Assembly (NCBI RefSeq): GCF_018614075.1
Contig: NZ_JAGGOZ010000063.1
Location: 1 to 64,000, forward strand
Reading direction: 5' to 3'
From: Streptomyces sp. ISL-94
Lineage (GTDB): Bacteria; Actinomycetota; Actinomycetes; Streptomycetales; Streptomycetaceae
DNA: 64,000 bases
A program made the position numbers and the translations under genes. Of this stretch, positions 33,551 to 42,726 are shown piece after piece. Numbering within the stretch: the first letter of the stretch is position 1; each line of letters starts with the position of its first letter. Under the pieces are notes generated by a model. That model had not been told where the DNA came from. It searched no databases and saw nothing but the letters and a program-made list of their open reading frames with translations.

Positions 33551-36055
33551 TCACCAGCCCCCCTTGTGCACCGGCGGCACGTCGCCGTGGGGAGCCTTGG
33601 CGGTGACCATCAGCCCGGCGATCAGGCCCGCGAGGAGCATGGCGCCGACCGCCCACCAGAGCGTGGAGGTGTAGCCGCGCAGCATTACTCCGGCGATCGG
33701 CCCGGAAGGCAATGCGTAGTGGCGCAGGCGGTCGGTGAGGACGGTGCCGAGCAGCACCGCGCCCATCACGCCGCCGAGGTGCTGGGCCGCGGTGACGGTC
33801 GCCGAGCGCGCGCCGGAGTGCTGGAGACCGGCGCCGGCCGTCGCGGTGGCGAAGACCGGCATGAAGGCCAGCCCGATGCCGAAGCCGGTGAGGAGCATGC
33901 CGGGCAGGACGTGGCTCACGTAGGCGCCGTCGGCCTCCAAGCCGGTCAGGAGCAGCAGTCCGAGAGCCGCGCACACCAGTCCCGCCGCGATCGGCACGCG
34001 GGGCGCGACACGGGGCAGCAGCCGGGCGGATACCTGGGTGGAGCCGATGACGAGCGCGGCGACGAAGGGCAGGAAGGCCACTCCGGTCCTGGCCGGGGCG
34101 TAGCCGAGGCCGCTCTGGAGGTAGAAGCCCAGCGCCGGGAACGAGGCGGCGATGCCGACGCCCGCCAGGAGCATGGCGAGCAAGCAGCCGATGCGGTCGC
34201 GGCCCCGGACCGTCGACAGCGAACGGAACGGCCCCGACGTCCGGGTCTGCGACCACAGGAAGGCCGCGAGCAGGCCGGCGCCCGCCACGAAGAGGATCAG
34301 GATCAGGGGGTCGGTCCAGCCGCTGTGGTCGGCCTCGGTGAGGCCGTAGGTGAGCACGCCGAACCCGCCGGTGCCGAGCAGCAATCCGGCCACGTCGACG
34401 CGGGCGCCGGTGCGGCCCTGGCGGTCGTGCAGCAAGGTGAAGGCGCCGATCAGTGCGATCACGGCGAGGAGGACGCCGGCGTACAGCGACCCGCGCCAGG
34501 GAAGGAACTCCAGGAGCAGCCCGCCCGTGAGCAGCCCGAACGCCGAACCGCCGCCCGCGATCGCGGCGTAGATCCCGAAGGCCCGGCCGCGCTCCTTCGG
34601 ATCGGTGAAACCGCCGGCCACCAGGGCCAGCGCGGACGGCGTGACCAGCGCGGCGAAGACGCCCTCGAGGGCGCGGGCCACGACCAGCATGCCGGAAGCG
34701 GCGGCCAAGCCGCCGAGGGCGGAGGCCGCCGCGCATCCGGCCAGTCCGATGATCAAGGTGAGCCTGCGTCCCACGAGGTCGGCAAGGTACCCGCCGAGCA
34801 GCAGGGTGCAACCGAAGGCGAGCGCGTAGGCCTTGAACACGAGGCCCATGTCCCCGGCGCCAACGTGCAGGTCGGCTTGGACGGACGGCGCCGCCATGCC
34901 GAAGGACGCCGCGTCGAGCACCACCGTCAACTGCGCCAGTGCGATGACCGCCAGCCCCCACCACCGCCTGGGGTGCGCGGACTCCGCGTCCGGGGGCGGT
35001 CCGAAGCCCTGGCCGGGGATGAAGTGCGCCGGGGCCGTCGGGGCGTACGCGGGCGGCGGGGGGAGCAGCGGCGCCTGCGCGGGCGCGATACGGGGATCCG
35101 ACTGCGCTGCGGCAGGCGCCTCGACGGGAGCTTCCACCGGGGTCGCCGCAGGCACTTCCGGGCCATAGTCCAGCAACTGGGCGGCATGGCGGACGAGTTG
35201 AGCCAACACCGCACCGGGCAGCCATTCCGAGGCCTGGTCCGTCGCCGTACGCGCGGCGATCTGCTCGGGGGTGGGCCGCTTGGCCGGATCCTTGTCCAGG
35301 CACGCGCGTACGAGGTCGACCAGCGCCTCCGGTACCCCGGTCAGGTCCGCCTCCTCCTCGGCGACCCGGAAGAGGTGGGCGTTCAGCCCGGTGTCCGCGG
35401 CCCCGAACAGCAGCCGCCCGGTGGCGGCGTAGACGAGGACGGCGCCCAGGCAGAAGACATCGCTGGCGGGGGTGAGTTCGAGGCCGCGGACCTGTTCCGG
35501 CGACATGAAGCCCGCCGAGCCGATCAGCATGCCGGTCCGGGTGTGCAGGCTGTCCCCGCCGAGGCTGTCCACCGCCCGCGCGATGCCGAAGTCGATGACG
35601 CGCGGGCCGTCGACGGTCACCAGGACGTTGGACGGCTTGAGGTCCCGGTGGATCAGGCCCGCCCCGTGCACGGCCTGGAGGGCAAGGGCGAGGCGGTTGG
35701 CGAGGGTGCGGACCGAGTGCTCGGGCAGCAGTCCGAAGTCCTTGGCGACCACCGTCTGGAGGTCGGGCCCCGGGATGTACTGGGTCGCCACCCACGGCAC
35801 GGCGGCCTCGGGATCGGCGTCGAGTACGTCCGCCGTCCACGTCCCGCCCACCCGCCGTGCGGAGGCCACTTCCCGGGCGAAGCGCGAACGGAACTCCGGG
35901 TGTCCGGCGTGCTCGGCCTGTACGACCTTCACGGCCACGGTACGCCCGCCCTCGGAACGACCCAGATAGACCAGGCCCATTCCGCCCGCGCCCAGCCGGG
36001 CGATCAAACGGTACGGGCCTATGCGGGTCGGGTCCCCGGCGATCAACTGATCCAC
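33551..36055 (-). CDS. Ser/Thr protein kinase fused to an MFS transporter
   Basis: An 834-residue fusion. Residues 1 to about 270 form a Hanks-type kinase with all catalytic features: GAGGMG loop, AVKVV lysine (43), HRDLKPSN (Asp about 138), DFG (155-157) and SPEQV. A Pro/Ala-rich linker of about 90 residues follows. From about residue 370 it is a DHA2-type drug transporter (VVLDAASFGMAAPSVQADL; GGYLADLVGRRLTLIIG) with about 14 hydrophobic segments and a short hydrophilic tail. Actinobacterial kinases usually carry sensor domains outside the cell; a full transporter in that place is unusual. Self-regulation of transport by phosphorylation is an inference. Confidence 0.9.
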   Translation of the reverse strand: MDQLIAGDPTRIGPYRLIARLGAGGMGLVYLGRSEGGRTVAVKVVQAEHAGHPEFRSRFAREVASARRVGGTWTADVLDADPEAAVPWVATQYIPGPDLQTVVAKDFGLLPEHSVRTLANRLALALQAVHGAGLIHRDLKPSNVLVTVDGPRVIDFGIARAVDSLGGDSLHTRTGMLIGSAGFMSPEQVRGLELTPASDVFCLGAVLVYAATGRLLFGAADTGLNAHLFRVAEEEADLTGVPEALVDLVRACLDKDPAKRPTPEQIAARTATDQASEWLPGAVLAQLVRHAAQLLDYGPEVPAATPVEAPVEAPAAAQSDPRIAPAQAPLLPPPPAYAPTAPAHFIPGQGFGPPPDAESAHPRRWWGLAVIALAQLTVVLDAASFGMAAPSVQADLHVGAGDMGLVFKAYALAFGCTLLLGGYLADLVGRRLTLIIGLAGCAAASALGGLAAASGMLVVARALEGVFAALVTPSALALVAGGFTDPKERGRAFGIYAAIAGGGSAFGLLTGGLLLEFLPWRGSLYAGVLLAVIALIGAFTLLHDRQGRTGARVDVAGLLLGTGGFGVLTYGLTEADHSGWTDPLILILFVAGAGLLAAFLWSQTRTSGPFRSLSTVRGRDRIGCLLAMLLAGVGIAASFPALGFYLQSGLGYAPARTGVAFLPFVAALVIGSTQVSARLLPRVAPRVPIAAGLVCAALGLLLLTGLEADGAYVSHVLPGMLLTGFGIGLAFMPVFATATAGAGLQHSGARSATVTAAQHLGGVMGAVLLGTVLTDRLRHYALPSGPIAGVMLRGYTSTLWWAVGAMLLAGLIAGLMVTAKAPHGDVPPVHKGGW

Positions 36056-36140
36056 GACAGCAAGGTAGTCGAACTATCCAACCAACGTGAGCCCCTCAGC
36101 CGAATCGCGCGGGGACCTCTCCCGTGTTACCCGGCGGGCG

Positions 36141-37205
36141 TTACTGGATGCCGGGAATCTGACGGGCCTTGAACGCCTGGCGCACCGCGTCCGCGGCACT
36201 CGTGCCGTACATGCGCTGGGCGGTGGCGATCGTCGTCAGCGCCGCGTCCTGGAAGCTGGTGTCGGGGGCGAAGCCGAACTGTGCGTTGACGATGATGCGG
36301 TCCGCGGTTCGCGCGCCGAGCGCGCCCCGGATGTCGAAGAGGGCACGGGACCAGATCTCGCCGTCGGCGTGGACCTCACCGACCCGGTCCGCGTAGACCT
36401 TGTTCCCGTCGACGCGGCGCAGGCAGTGCGGGGCGGAGCTGTACGTGACCGAATCCCAGTCGGCGACGCACGCGAGGTCGGCCTTCCTCGGCCACCCGTA
36501 GGCGGCTTCCGCGTGGGAGCCGACCTCGACGGCCAGGTAGTCGCCGAAGGCCTCGCCGATCGCGCCGGCCTCCGGGGAGGTGCCGAAGCCGGGGACCTGG
36601 GCGTTGTGCACCGCGTGCCCGTATTCGTGGACGATCACCTCGGCGTCCTCGGCGTCGTCGACGCCGCCCTTGCCGAAGCGGATCTCCGCCTTCTTGTCGG
36701 TGAAGAAGGAGTTGTCGGCGCCCCATTGGTTGATGCGGACGGGCTGCGCCCGGTTGTTGGCCCCGGGCAGTTCGGTGCCGAAGCCCAGGCCCTGCAGGTA
36801 CTCCTGTGCCTCGTTGACCCAGAAGTAGGCCATGACCTGCTCGAACTGGTCGTCGGCGCGGGTGAGGCCGGCTACGTCCGCGACGTTCGCCGAGGCGCCC
36901 GTGTCCGATCTGACGTAGGCCCACTTCCCCGAAAGTCCGCCGCTGCCGTCCAGGTTGCGCAGCGCGGCCGTGGCGTAGGCGGAGGACGGCACGGCGTCGG
37001 CCGCGTCCTTGGCGTCGGTGAGGGTCTCGTCGCCCGAGGACTGGACGGGGTTGACCATGAAGATACGGGCCTGGGGCAGCGCCTGGGGCGCGGCCGAGCC
37101 TGAGGCCGTGGCCGGCCCGGCCAGGGCGAACAGGGCGAACAGGGCGAACAGGGCCACGGTGGCGGTGGCCGCGGCGGTGAGGCCGCGGGGTGTGCGGCGG
37201 TCCAT
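36141..37205 (-). CDS. Secreted zinc metalloprotease (HExxH, M4/M36-like)
   Basis: A 354-residue protein with a signal peptide (basic start, then ATVALFALFALFALAGPATASG). The active site is VIVHEYGHAVHNAQVPGFG, with the third zinc ligand expected in GAIGEAFGDYLA. This HEYGH...E arrangement is that of gluzincin peptidases related to thermolysin and fungalysin. It is probably exported and cleaved. ATG 37205 is chosen because CGGAGG lies six bases upstream. It is divergent from an ECF sigma gene across 139 bases. Confidence 0.82.
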   Translation of the reverse strand: MDRRTPRGLTAAATATVALFALFALFALAGPATASGSAAPQALPQARIFMVNPVQSSGDETLTDAKDAADAVPSSAYATAALRNLDGSGGLSGKWAYVRSDTGASANVADVAGLTRADDQFEQVMAYFWVNEAQEYLQGLGFGTELPGANNRAQPVRINQWGADNSFFTDKKAEIRFGKGGVDDAEDAEVIVHEYGHAVHNAQVPGFGTSPEAGAIGEAFGDYLAVEVGSHAEAAYGWPRKADLACVADWDSVTYSSAPHCLRRVDGNKVYADRVGEVHADGEIWSRALFDIRGALGARTADRIIVNAQFGFAPDTSFQDAALTTIATAQRMYGTSAADAVRQAFKARQIPGIQ

Positions 37206-37344
37206 GGACATCCTCCGGAGTGGGATGTGGTGCGCATGACAGGTGATGCGGCGTGATCATTGCGCACCCCCACCCGCCTTGGCCAGGGCTCGTACGCATC
37301 CGGTTCGGGCGGGCCGTACCGCATGCGTACCGCATGATGACCCG

Positions 37345-38088
37345 GTGCAGAATGCGGAGCGGTCCGACGAGGCCGAGGACGAGACGGCGAACCCCGGGGT
37401 GCCCATCCCACGCGGCGCCGCGGAGATGTCCGAGCAGGTGAAAGCGGCCCAGGACGGTGATGAAGCCGCGTTCGGGGCGTTGTTCCGTGCTGTGCAGCCC
37501 GGCCTGCTGCGCTACCTGAGGGTGCTGGTCGGCGCGGAGGCCGAGGACGTGGCCTCGGAGGCGTGGCTGCAGATCGCCCGGGACCTGGGTTCGTTCCAGG
37601 GGGACTTCGACGGTTTCCGCGGCTGGGCGGCGACGATCGGCCGGAACCGGGCGATGGACCTGTTGCGCGCCCAGCGCCGCCGGCCGGTCAGCGGGGTGCC
37701 GGTGGAGGACCTGCTCGGCGACCGGCCGACGGCCGACGACACCGAGGCCTCGGCTCTGGCCACGGTCGACACGACGACCGCGCTGGCTCTCATAGCCACG
37801 CTGCCTCGCGACCAGGCCGAGGCCGTGCTGCTCCGAGTGGTCATGGACCTGGACGCGGAGAGCGCCGCGCGGGTGCTCGGCAAGCGGGCCGGCGCGGTGC
37901 GGATGGCCTCGCACCGGGGCCTGCGCAAGCTCGCCGCACGGCTCGGAAGCAGGCCGCGGCGGGCGGCGGCAGCGGCCGCGGGAGCGGTGACGGCGGCGCA
38001 CCCGCCGGAGACCCCGGAGGCGCCGGAAAAAAGTTCCGGCCAGGGAGTGACACCGGCGACGGCGCCAACGCTGAAGGGCATGAGATGA
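37345..38088 (+). CDS. ECF-type RNA polymerase sigma factor
   Basis: A 247-residue sigma factor. Region 2 is GDEAAFGALFRAVQPGLLRYLRVLVG...AEDVASEAWLQIARDL with the FRGWAATIGRNRAMDLLRAQRRR promoter-melting part. Region 4 is LIATLPRDQAEAVLLRVVMDLDAESAARVLGKRAGAVRMASHRGLRKLA. The GTG at 37345 is the most upstream reasonable start; ATG 37426 would shorten it by 27 residues. It is coupled (ATGA) to a membrane protein that may act as its anti-sigma partner. A duplicated CGTACCGCATG lies just upstream. Confidence 0.88.
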   Translation: MQNAERSDEAEDETANPGVPIPRGAAEMSEQVKAAQDGDEAAFGALFRAVQPGLLRYLRVLVGAEAEDVASEAWLQIARDLGSFQGDFDGFRGWAATIGRNRAMDLLRAQRRRPVSGVPVEDLLGDRPTADDTEASALATVDTTTALALIATLPRDQAEAVLLRVVMDLDAESAARVLGKRAGAVRMASHRGLRKLAARLGSRPRRAAAAAAGAVTAAHPPETPEAPEKSSGQGVTPATAPTLKGMR

Positions 38089-38915
38089 GCACCAACCGTC
38101 CCCGTCGGATCGACCAGAACACCGCCGAGCAGCTGCTCGGCCGGGGCCCCGCCGCGGCGACGGGCGGCCACGACGCCCTGGCGAGCCTGCTCAGCGCCGC
38201 CGCCGCTCCCGCTGCGGAAGGTGAGCTGCCCGGCGAGCAGGCGGCGCTGGCCGCGTTCCGGGCCGCTCGCCTCGCACCTGATCCCGTCACTCGGCACCAC
38301 CCCCGGAGGCAGCCGATGCGAACGCCGACGCTGGCGAAGCTCCTGAGCGCGAAGGTCGCGGCCGTCGCCGTCGCCACCGCGCTCGGCGGCATCGCCGTCG
38401 CGGCCGGCACCGGCCACCTGCCCGCCGTACTGCCCGCCGTACTGGGCGGCGATCCGGCCCGCAGCGAGCCGGGGCCGGCGGCCACTTCCGCCGAGGCCAC
38501 GTCCGGCGCGGTGCGGCCCGCCGCCACCGGCAGCCCCCTCGCGCCCGTGCCCGCGGACCTTCCGGAACTGTGCCGCGCCTACCTCCAGGCGAGCGGGGCG
38601 CATCCCGAGCAGGCGCCGGCCGAGGAGCGCTTCGTCGTTCTGGTCGCCGCGGCCGGAACCCCGGAGGACGTCCCCCGCTACTGCGCGGCGGCGCTGGACG
38701 CCCCGGGTGTCCCGAGCGCCGAGCCGGCGGACCCTGCAGGCCGTCCCCCGGCAGGCCGGCCGAGCGGCCGCCCGACGGCGCGGGCCCAGGAGCCCGGCAA
38801 CCGGCCCACCACGCCGGGGACGGCCCAGACCCACACGCCGGTCGGACCCGGCGACCACCAGACCGTCCCTCCGGACCGTCGGCCGGACGCCCCGACCACG
38901 CGCCCGAAGGGGTAG
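38085..38915 (+). CDS. Single-pass membrane protein coupled to the ECF sigma gene (possible anti-sigma)
   Basis: A 276-residue protein with a cytoplasmic N-terminus of about 85 residues (IDQNTAEQLLGRG, LASLLSAAAAPA), one transmembrane segment (VAAVAVATALGGIAVAAG) and a Pro-rich outer part with a two-cysteine domain (ELCRAYLQAS...VPRYCAAAL). It is coupled to the sigma factor by ATGA, the usual position of an anti-sigma factor. No zinc-binding HxxxCxxC motif is visible, so if it is an anti-sigma it is of another type. Confidence 0.7.
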   Translation: MSTNRPRRIDQNTAEQLLGRGPAAATGGHDALASLLSAAAAPAAEGELPGEQAALAAFRAARLAPDPVTRHHPRRQPMRTPTLAKLLSAKVAAVAVATALGGIAVAAGTGHLPAVLPAVLGGDPARSEPGPAATSAEATSGAVRPAATGSPLAPVPADLPELCRAYLQASGAHPEQAPAEERFVVLVAAAGTPEDVPRYCAAALDAPGVPSAEPADPAGRPPAGRPSGRPTARAQEPGNRPTTPGTAQTHTPVGPGDHQTVPPDRRPDAPTTRPKG

Positions 38916-39002
38916 CCCCGCAACTCCCGCCTCGCCCCGCTCCGCTTCCCCCACCGCCGGCCCTGATCCCGCTTCCCGCTACCCCCTAGAGGCCCCCCAC
39001 CG

Positions 39003-39545
39003 ATGCAGCGACGACTTGGCACCCTGAGCGAGGACACCGTGCCGATCCCCCGCGTCACGGACGGCGACCCGGGCCGGGCGCAGGCCCCTCGGCGGCACGC
39101 TCCCGAGCCGAGCCCCGTCTTCGTCGACGCCTCCGGACGCAGGCAGCGCCGGGTCCGCCGGGCAGGGCGTCTGCTGGTCATACCGGCCGCCGCCTACGTC
39201 GTTCTGCTCATCAGCACCCTGCTGGGCGGCCCCACGGTCCGCTCGCCGTTCCTCCCCCCGGCCCCGGCACCGCAGGCCCCCAGGTCCGAAGCCTCGCCGA
39301 CCGCCCCGAGGCCGTCCTCCGGCAAGGCGGCGGGCGTGAACCCCACCCGGTCCGCCGCCCCTTCCCCGGCTGGCACCGCGGCCGGCCGTCCGGCCGTGCC
39401 GAGCCCGACCGGGGCCCCCGTCACCTCCCCGACGCCCGCGGCCACCCAGGGGAACGGCGCTCCCCCGGCGGCGGCGAGCACCGCGCGCGGTCGCCCCACC
39501 GCCGCACCCGGCCAGGGCGGCGGAAAACCCACCTCCCACCCGTAA
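39003..39545 (+). CDS. Single-pass membrane protein with Pro/Ser-rich outer tail
   Basis: A 180-residue protein with a basic cytoplasmic start (RRQRRVRRAGR), one transmembrane segment (LLVIPAAAYVVLLISTLLGG) and a low-complexity Pro/Ala/Ser/Gly tail. It lies 32 bases before the deacetylase-glycosyltransferase gene and shares its strand, so it may be an accessory subunit of the polysaccharide synthase. No domain is recognised. Confidence 0.7.
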   Translation: MQRRLGTLSEDTVPIPRVTDGDPGRAQAPRRHAPEPSPVFVDASGRRQRRVRRAGRLLVIPAAAYVVLLISTLLGGPTVRSPFLPPAPAPQAPRSEASPTAPRPSSGKAAGVNPTRSAAPSPAGTAAGRPAVPSPTGAPVTSPTPAATQGNGAPPAAASTARGRPTAAPGQGGGKPTSHP

Positions 39546-39577
39546 GCCCCGAACGCAGCAGGCAGGAAGCACCCTCG

Positions 39578-41947
39578 TTGTCCAAGAACCTTCGCCGCCA
39601 GGCGCCGTCCCGCGGCCGGCACAGCACCGTGCGCACTGTTCCGCTGCGCACGCACTGGCTGCTGCTCACCACGCTCGTGCTCACCCTCTCGGCCGCGCTG
39701 CTGCTCCAGGGCTACACCCGGCACATGTTCGACGCCACCGCCGACGGCGCTCCCCGTGGCCGGGGTTCGGCCGCTTCCGTACCGGCGCAGATAGCCTCCG
39801 GCGGCCCGGTGGTCGAGGGGGCGGTGGGCCGCACCGCCGGACCGGCCGCCCGCACGATCGCGCTGACCTTCGACGACGGCCCCGACCCCGTCTGGACACC
39901 GAAGATCCTCGACGTCCTGCGCCGCAACGACGTCCGCGCCACGTTCTTCACCGTCGGCACCCGCGTCGCCGAGAACCCCGGGCTCGCCCGCCGGATCGTC
40001 GAAGACGGCCACCAGATCGGACTCCACAGCTTCACCCATACCGACCTGGGCACCGCTTCCCCCTGGCGGCGCTCCCTGGAACTCCGCGAATCACAGCTCG
40101 TCATCGCCGGCGCCACCGGTGTCACCACCCCCCTGCTGCGGCCCCCGTACTCCTCCGGCAACAGCGCGCTCACCGACGCCGACTGGGACGCCGTCGTACA
40201 GGCCGGGCAGGAGGGCTACCTCACCGTCCTCACGTCCCTGGACAGCGAGGACTGGCGTCGGCCGGGCGTCGAGCGGATCGTCGCCAACGCCACCCCCAAG
40301 GGCGCCGGCGGACAGGTCCTGCTGATGCACGACGCGGGCGGCGACCGCTCGCAGACCGTCGCCGCCCTGGAGCAGCTGCTGCCCCGCCTCAAGGCCGCCG
40401 GGTTCACCTTCTCCACGGTCGGCGACGCTGTCGCCCTCCCCACGGCGGTACAGCCCGCGGGGACCGCCGAGCACTGGCAGGGCCTCGCCCTGATCACCGC
40501 GCTCCGGACCAGCGACTGGATCATCGAAGCCATCTCCTGGCTGCTGTGGGCAGCGGGCGCGATCAGCCTGCTGCGTGCCGTCGCCGTTTTCGTCGCCGCC
40601 CGGCGCCACGTACGGATGCGCCGCAGGCCGTGGGGGGCTCCGGTGACCGAACCCGTCAGTGTCATCGTCCCCGCCTACAACGAGAGCGCCGGCATCGAGG
40701 CGGCCGTCCGCTCCCTCCTGGCGTCCGATCACCCGGTCGAGATCATCGTGGTCGACGACGGCTCCACCGACGGCACCGCCGACCTCGTCGAAGCCCTCCA
40801 GCTGCCCGGTGTCCGGGTCATCCGGCAGCAGAACGCGGGGAAGCCGGCCGCGCTCAACACCGGCATCGCCGCCGCCTCCTGCAACCTGCTCGTGATGGTC
40901 GACGGCGACACCGTCTTCGAACCGGATGCCGTCCGCATGATCGTCCAGCCCTTCGCCAACCGCCGCGTCGGCGCGGTCTCCGGCAATGCCAAGGTCGTCA
41001 ACCGGGGCGGCCTGCTGGGGCGCTGGCAGCACATCGAGTACGTCGTCGGATTCAACCTCGACCGCCGCCTGTTCGACCTCGCCGAGTGCATGCCGACCGT
41101 CCCCGGCGCCGTCGGCGCCTTCCGCCGCGAAGCGCTGCTACGCATCGGCGGGGTCAGCGACACCACCCTCGCCGAGGACACCGACCTCACCATGGCCCTG
41201 TGCCGCGACGGCTGGCGCGTCGTCTACGAGGAGCGCGCCAAGGCCTGGACGGAGGCGCCCGCCTCGCTCGGCGCCCTGTGGAAGCAGCGCTACCGCTGGT
41301 GCTACGGCACCCTGCAGGCGATGTGGAAGCACCGCGGCGCGCTCACCCAGCGCGGCCAGGCCGGCAAGCTCGGCCGCCGCGGCCTGGTCTACCTCCTCAC
41401 CTTCCAGGTCCTGCTGCCGCTGCTGGCCCCCGTCGTGGACGTCTTCGCGGTCTACGGCCTGGTCTTCCTGGATCCGCTGCGCATCCTCGGCCTGTGGACC
41501 GCGTTCCTCCTCCTCCAGGCCCTGATGGGTCTGTACGCCTTCCGCCTCGACGGGGAACGGCCCGGACCGCTCTGGAGCCTGCCCTTCCAGCAGTTCGTCT
41601 ACCGCCAGCTCATGTATCTCGTCGTCATCCAGTCGGTGTTCACCGCCATCGCCGGCTCACGTCTGCGCTGGCAGCGGATGGAGCGCTACGGCAGCCTCCA
41701 GGTCCCGGCCGGCGCGGCCGAATCCGCGCCGCCCGCCCACGCCCCCGAGCCCCCGCACCATCCGGCCCCCGTACCGCCGGGCCTGGAACTCGCCCAGAGC
41801 TGGACCGAGGAGGCCCGGCGCGCCGCGGCCCTCGCGCCGGACGCCGGCTACTACTCGGATCTCCCGCGGGCCGCCCGCCCCACGCCGCACGCGTACGGTC
41901 AGGAAGCGCCCGCACAGCAGACGCCCGGGCAGACCCACTGGAGTTGA
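39578..41947 (+). CDS. Bifunctional polysaccharide deacetylase / family 2 glycosyltransferase
   Basis: A 789-residue fusion starting at TTG (GGAAG upstream). It has an N-terminal transmembrane helix (THWLLLTTLVLTLSAALLLQG) and an extracellular NodB deacetylase domain (TIALTFDDGPDPVWTPKILD, HSFTHTDLG, RPPYSSGN). A TM pair follows, then a GT2 catalytic domain (VIVPAYNESAGIEAAVRSLL, VVDDGSTDGTADL, MVDGDTVFEPDA, the ED acid in LAEDTDLTMAL, and QRYRW), and further TM helices. The QxxRW motif marks a processive synthase. The combination fits a poly-N-acetylglucosamine-type polymer that is made and partly deacetylated, like the mycelial aggregation polymer of streptomycetes. This assignment is inferred. 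Confidence 0.9.
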   Translation: MSKNLRRQAPSRGRHSTVRTVPLRTHWLLLTTLVLTLSAALLLQGYTRHMFDATADGAPRGRGSAASVPAQIASGGPVVEGAVGRTAGPAARTIALTFDDGPDPVWTPKILDVLRRNDVRATFFTVGTRVAENPGLARRIVEDGHQIGLHSFTHTDLGTASPWRRSLELRESQLVIAGATGVTTPLLRPPYSSGNSALTDADWDAVVQAGQEGYLTVLTSLDSEDWRRPGVERIVANATPKGAGGQVLLMHDAGGDRSQTVAALEQLLPRLKAAGFTFSTVGDAVALPTAVQPAGTAEHWQGLALITALRTSDWIIEAISWLLWAAGAISLLRAVAVFVAARRHVRMRRRPWGAPVTEPVSVIVPAYNESAGIEAAVRSLLASDHPVEIIVVDDGSTDGTADLVEALQLPGVRVIRQQNAGKPAALNTGIAAASCNLLVMVDGDTVFEPDAVRMIVQPFANRRVGAVSGNAKVVNRGGLLGRWQHIEYVVGFNLDRRLFDLAECMPTVPGAVGAFRREALLRIGGVSDTTLAEDTDLTMALCRDGWRVVYEERAKAWTEAPASLGALWKQRYRWCYGTLQAMWKHRGALTQRGQAGKLGRRGLVYLLTFQVLLPLLAPVVDVFAVYGLVFLDPLRILGLWTAFLLLQALMGLYAFRLDGERPGPLWSLPFQQFVYRQLMYLVVIQSVFTAIAGSRLRWQRMERYGSLQVPAGAAESAPPAHAPEPPHHPAPVPPGLELAQSWTEEARRAAALAPDAGYYSDLPRAARPTPHAYGQEAPAQQTPGQTHWS

Positions 41948-41979
41948 GCCCGGGGAGACGCCGGTGCGACGGGAGGCGG

Positions 41980-42604
41980 TCAGCCGGAGGTGACGGGGAG
42001 GACGTCCGGGGAGAGGGCGCCTGCGTGGGCCGCGGCCGAGGTCATGCGGCGGCGGTGGTGGCGGCGGCAGAGGACCTCGTAGCCGATCTCCTCCGCCGGG
42101 CGGTTCACGTCGCCGACGACGACCTGTTCGCCCTCCACGACCATCTCGCCGCCCACCGTACGGGCGTTGTGCGTGGCACGGGCACCGCACCAGCACAGGG
42201 CCTCGACCTGGAGCTGCTCTATGCGGTCGGCGAGTTCGATCAGGCGCTGGGAGCCGGGGAAGAGCTTCGTGCGGAAGTCCGTGGTGATGCCGAAGGCGAA
42301 CACGTCCATGTCGAGGTCGTCCACGATGCGGGCCGGCTGGTCGATCTGCTCCGGGGCGAGGAACTGCGCCTCGTCCACGATCACGTAGTCGGCCTTGCCG
42401 CCCTTGGACAGCTCGTTCACCAGGTACGCGTACAGGTCCATCCCCACGGTCGCCTCGACGGCCTCCGTCACCAGGCCGAGGCGGGAGGAGAGCTTGCCCT
42501 CGCCCGCCCGGTCGTCCCGCGTGAAGATCACGCCCTGGAGTCCGCGCGCAGACCGGTTGTGGCCGATCTGGAGCGCCAGCGTCTTCTTACTGGGGCATCC
42601 GCCA
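41980..42604 (-). pseudogene. Thymidine kinase, 5'-truncated copy A
   Basis: The minus strand encodes nearly all of a TK (QIGHNRSARGLQGVIFTRDD, YVIVDEAQFLAPEQID, GITTDFRTKLFPGSQRL and the zinc CxC/CRRHH region), ending at 41980. The Walker A loop is degenerate: the frame reads HGGCPSKKTLAL with a stop just upstream and no start codon. Translation could only begin inside, at VIF or later. Homology to copies B and C ends at about 42604. It is therefore non-functional as a kinase. An intact tdk is presumably elsewhere. Confidence 0.85.
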
Positions 42605-42726
42605 TGTCAGCTGAGCCGGGACCGCTCCCCGCAGCCCTTCGGCACCGTCCGACTCTCGGGCGCGAGAGTACGAGGGCCGCGCGCCCACACCGAGCCCGCC
42701 CGAGGGTTGCGCCCGGGACGGGTGGG

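Noticed and set aside
33566..36172. 868-codon plus-strand frame opposite the kinase-MFS gene
   Set aside because: It reads as Gly/Arg/Gln/Glu low complexity, while the minus strand has full kinase and MFS motifs.
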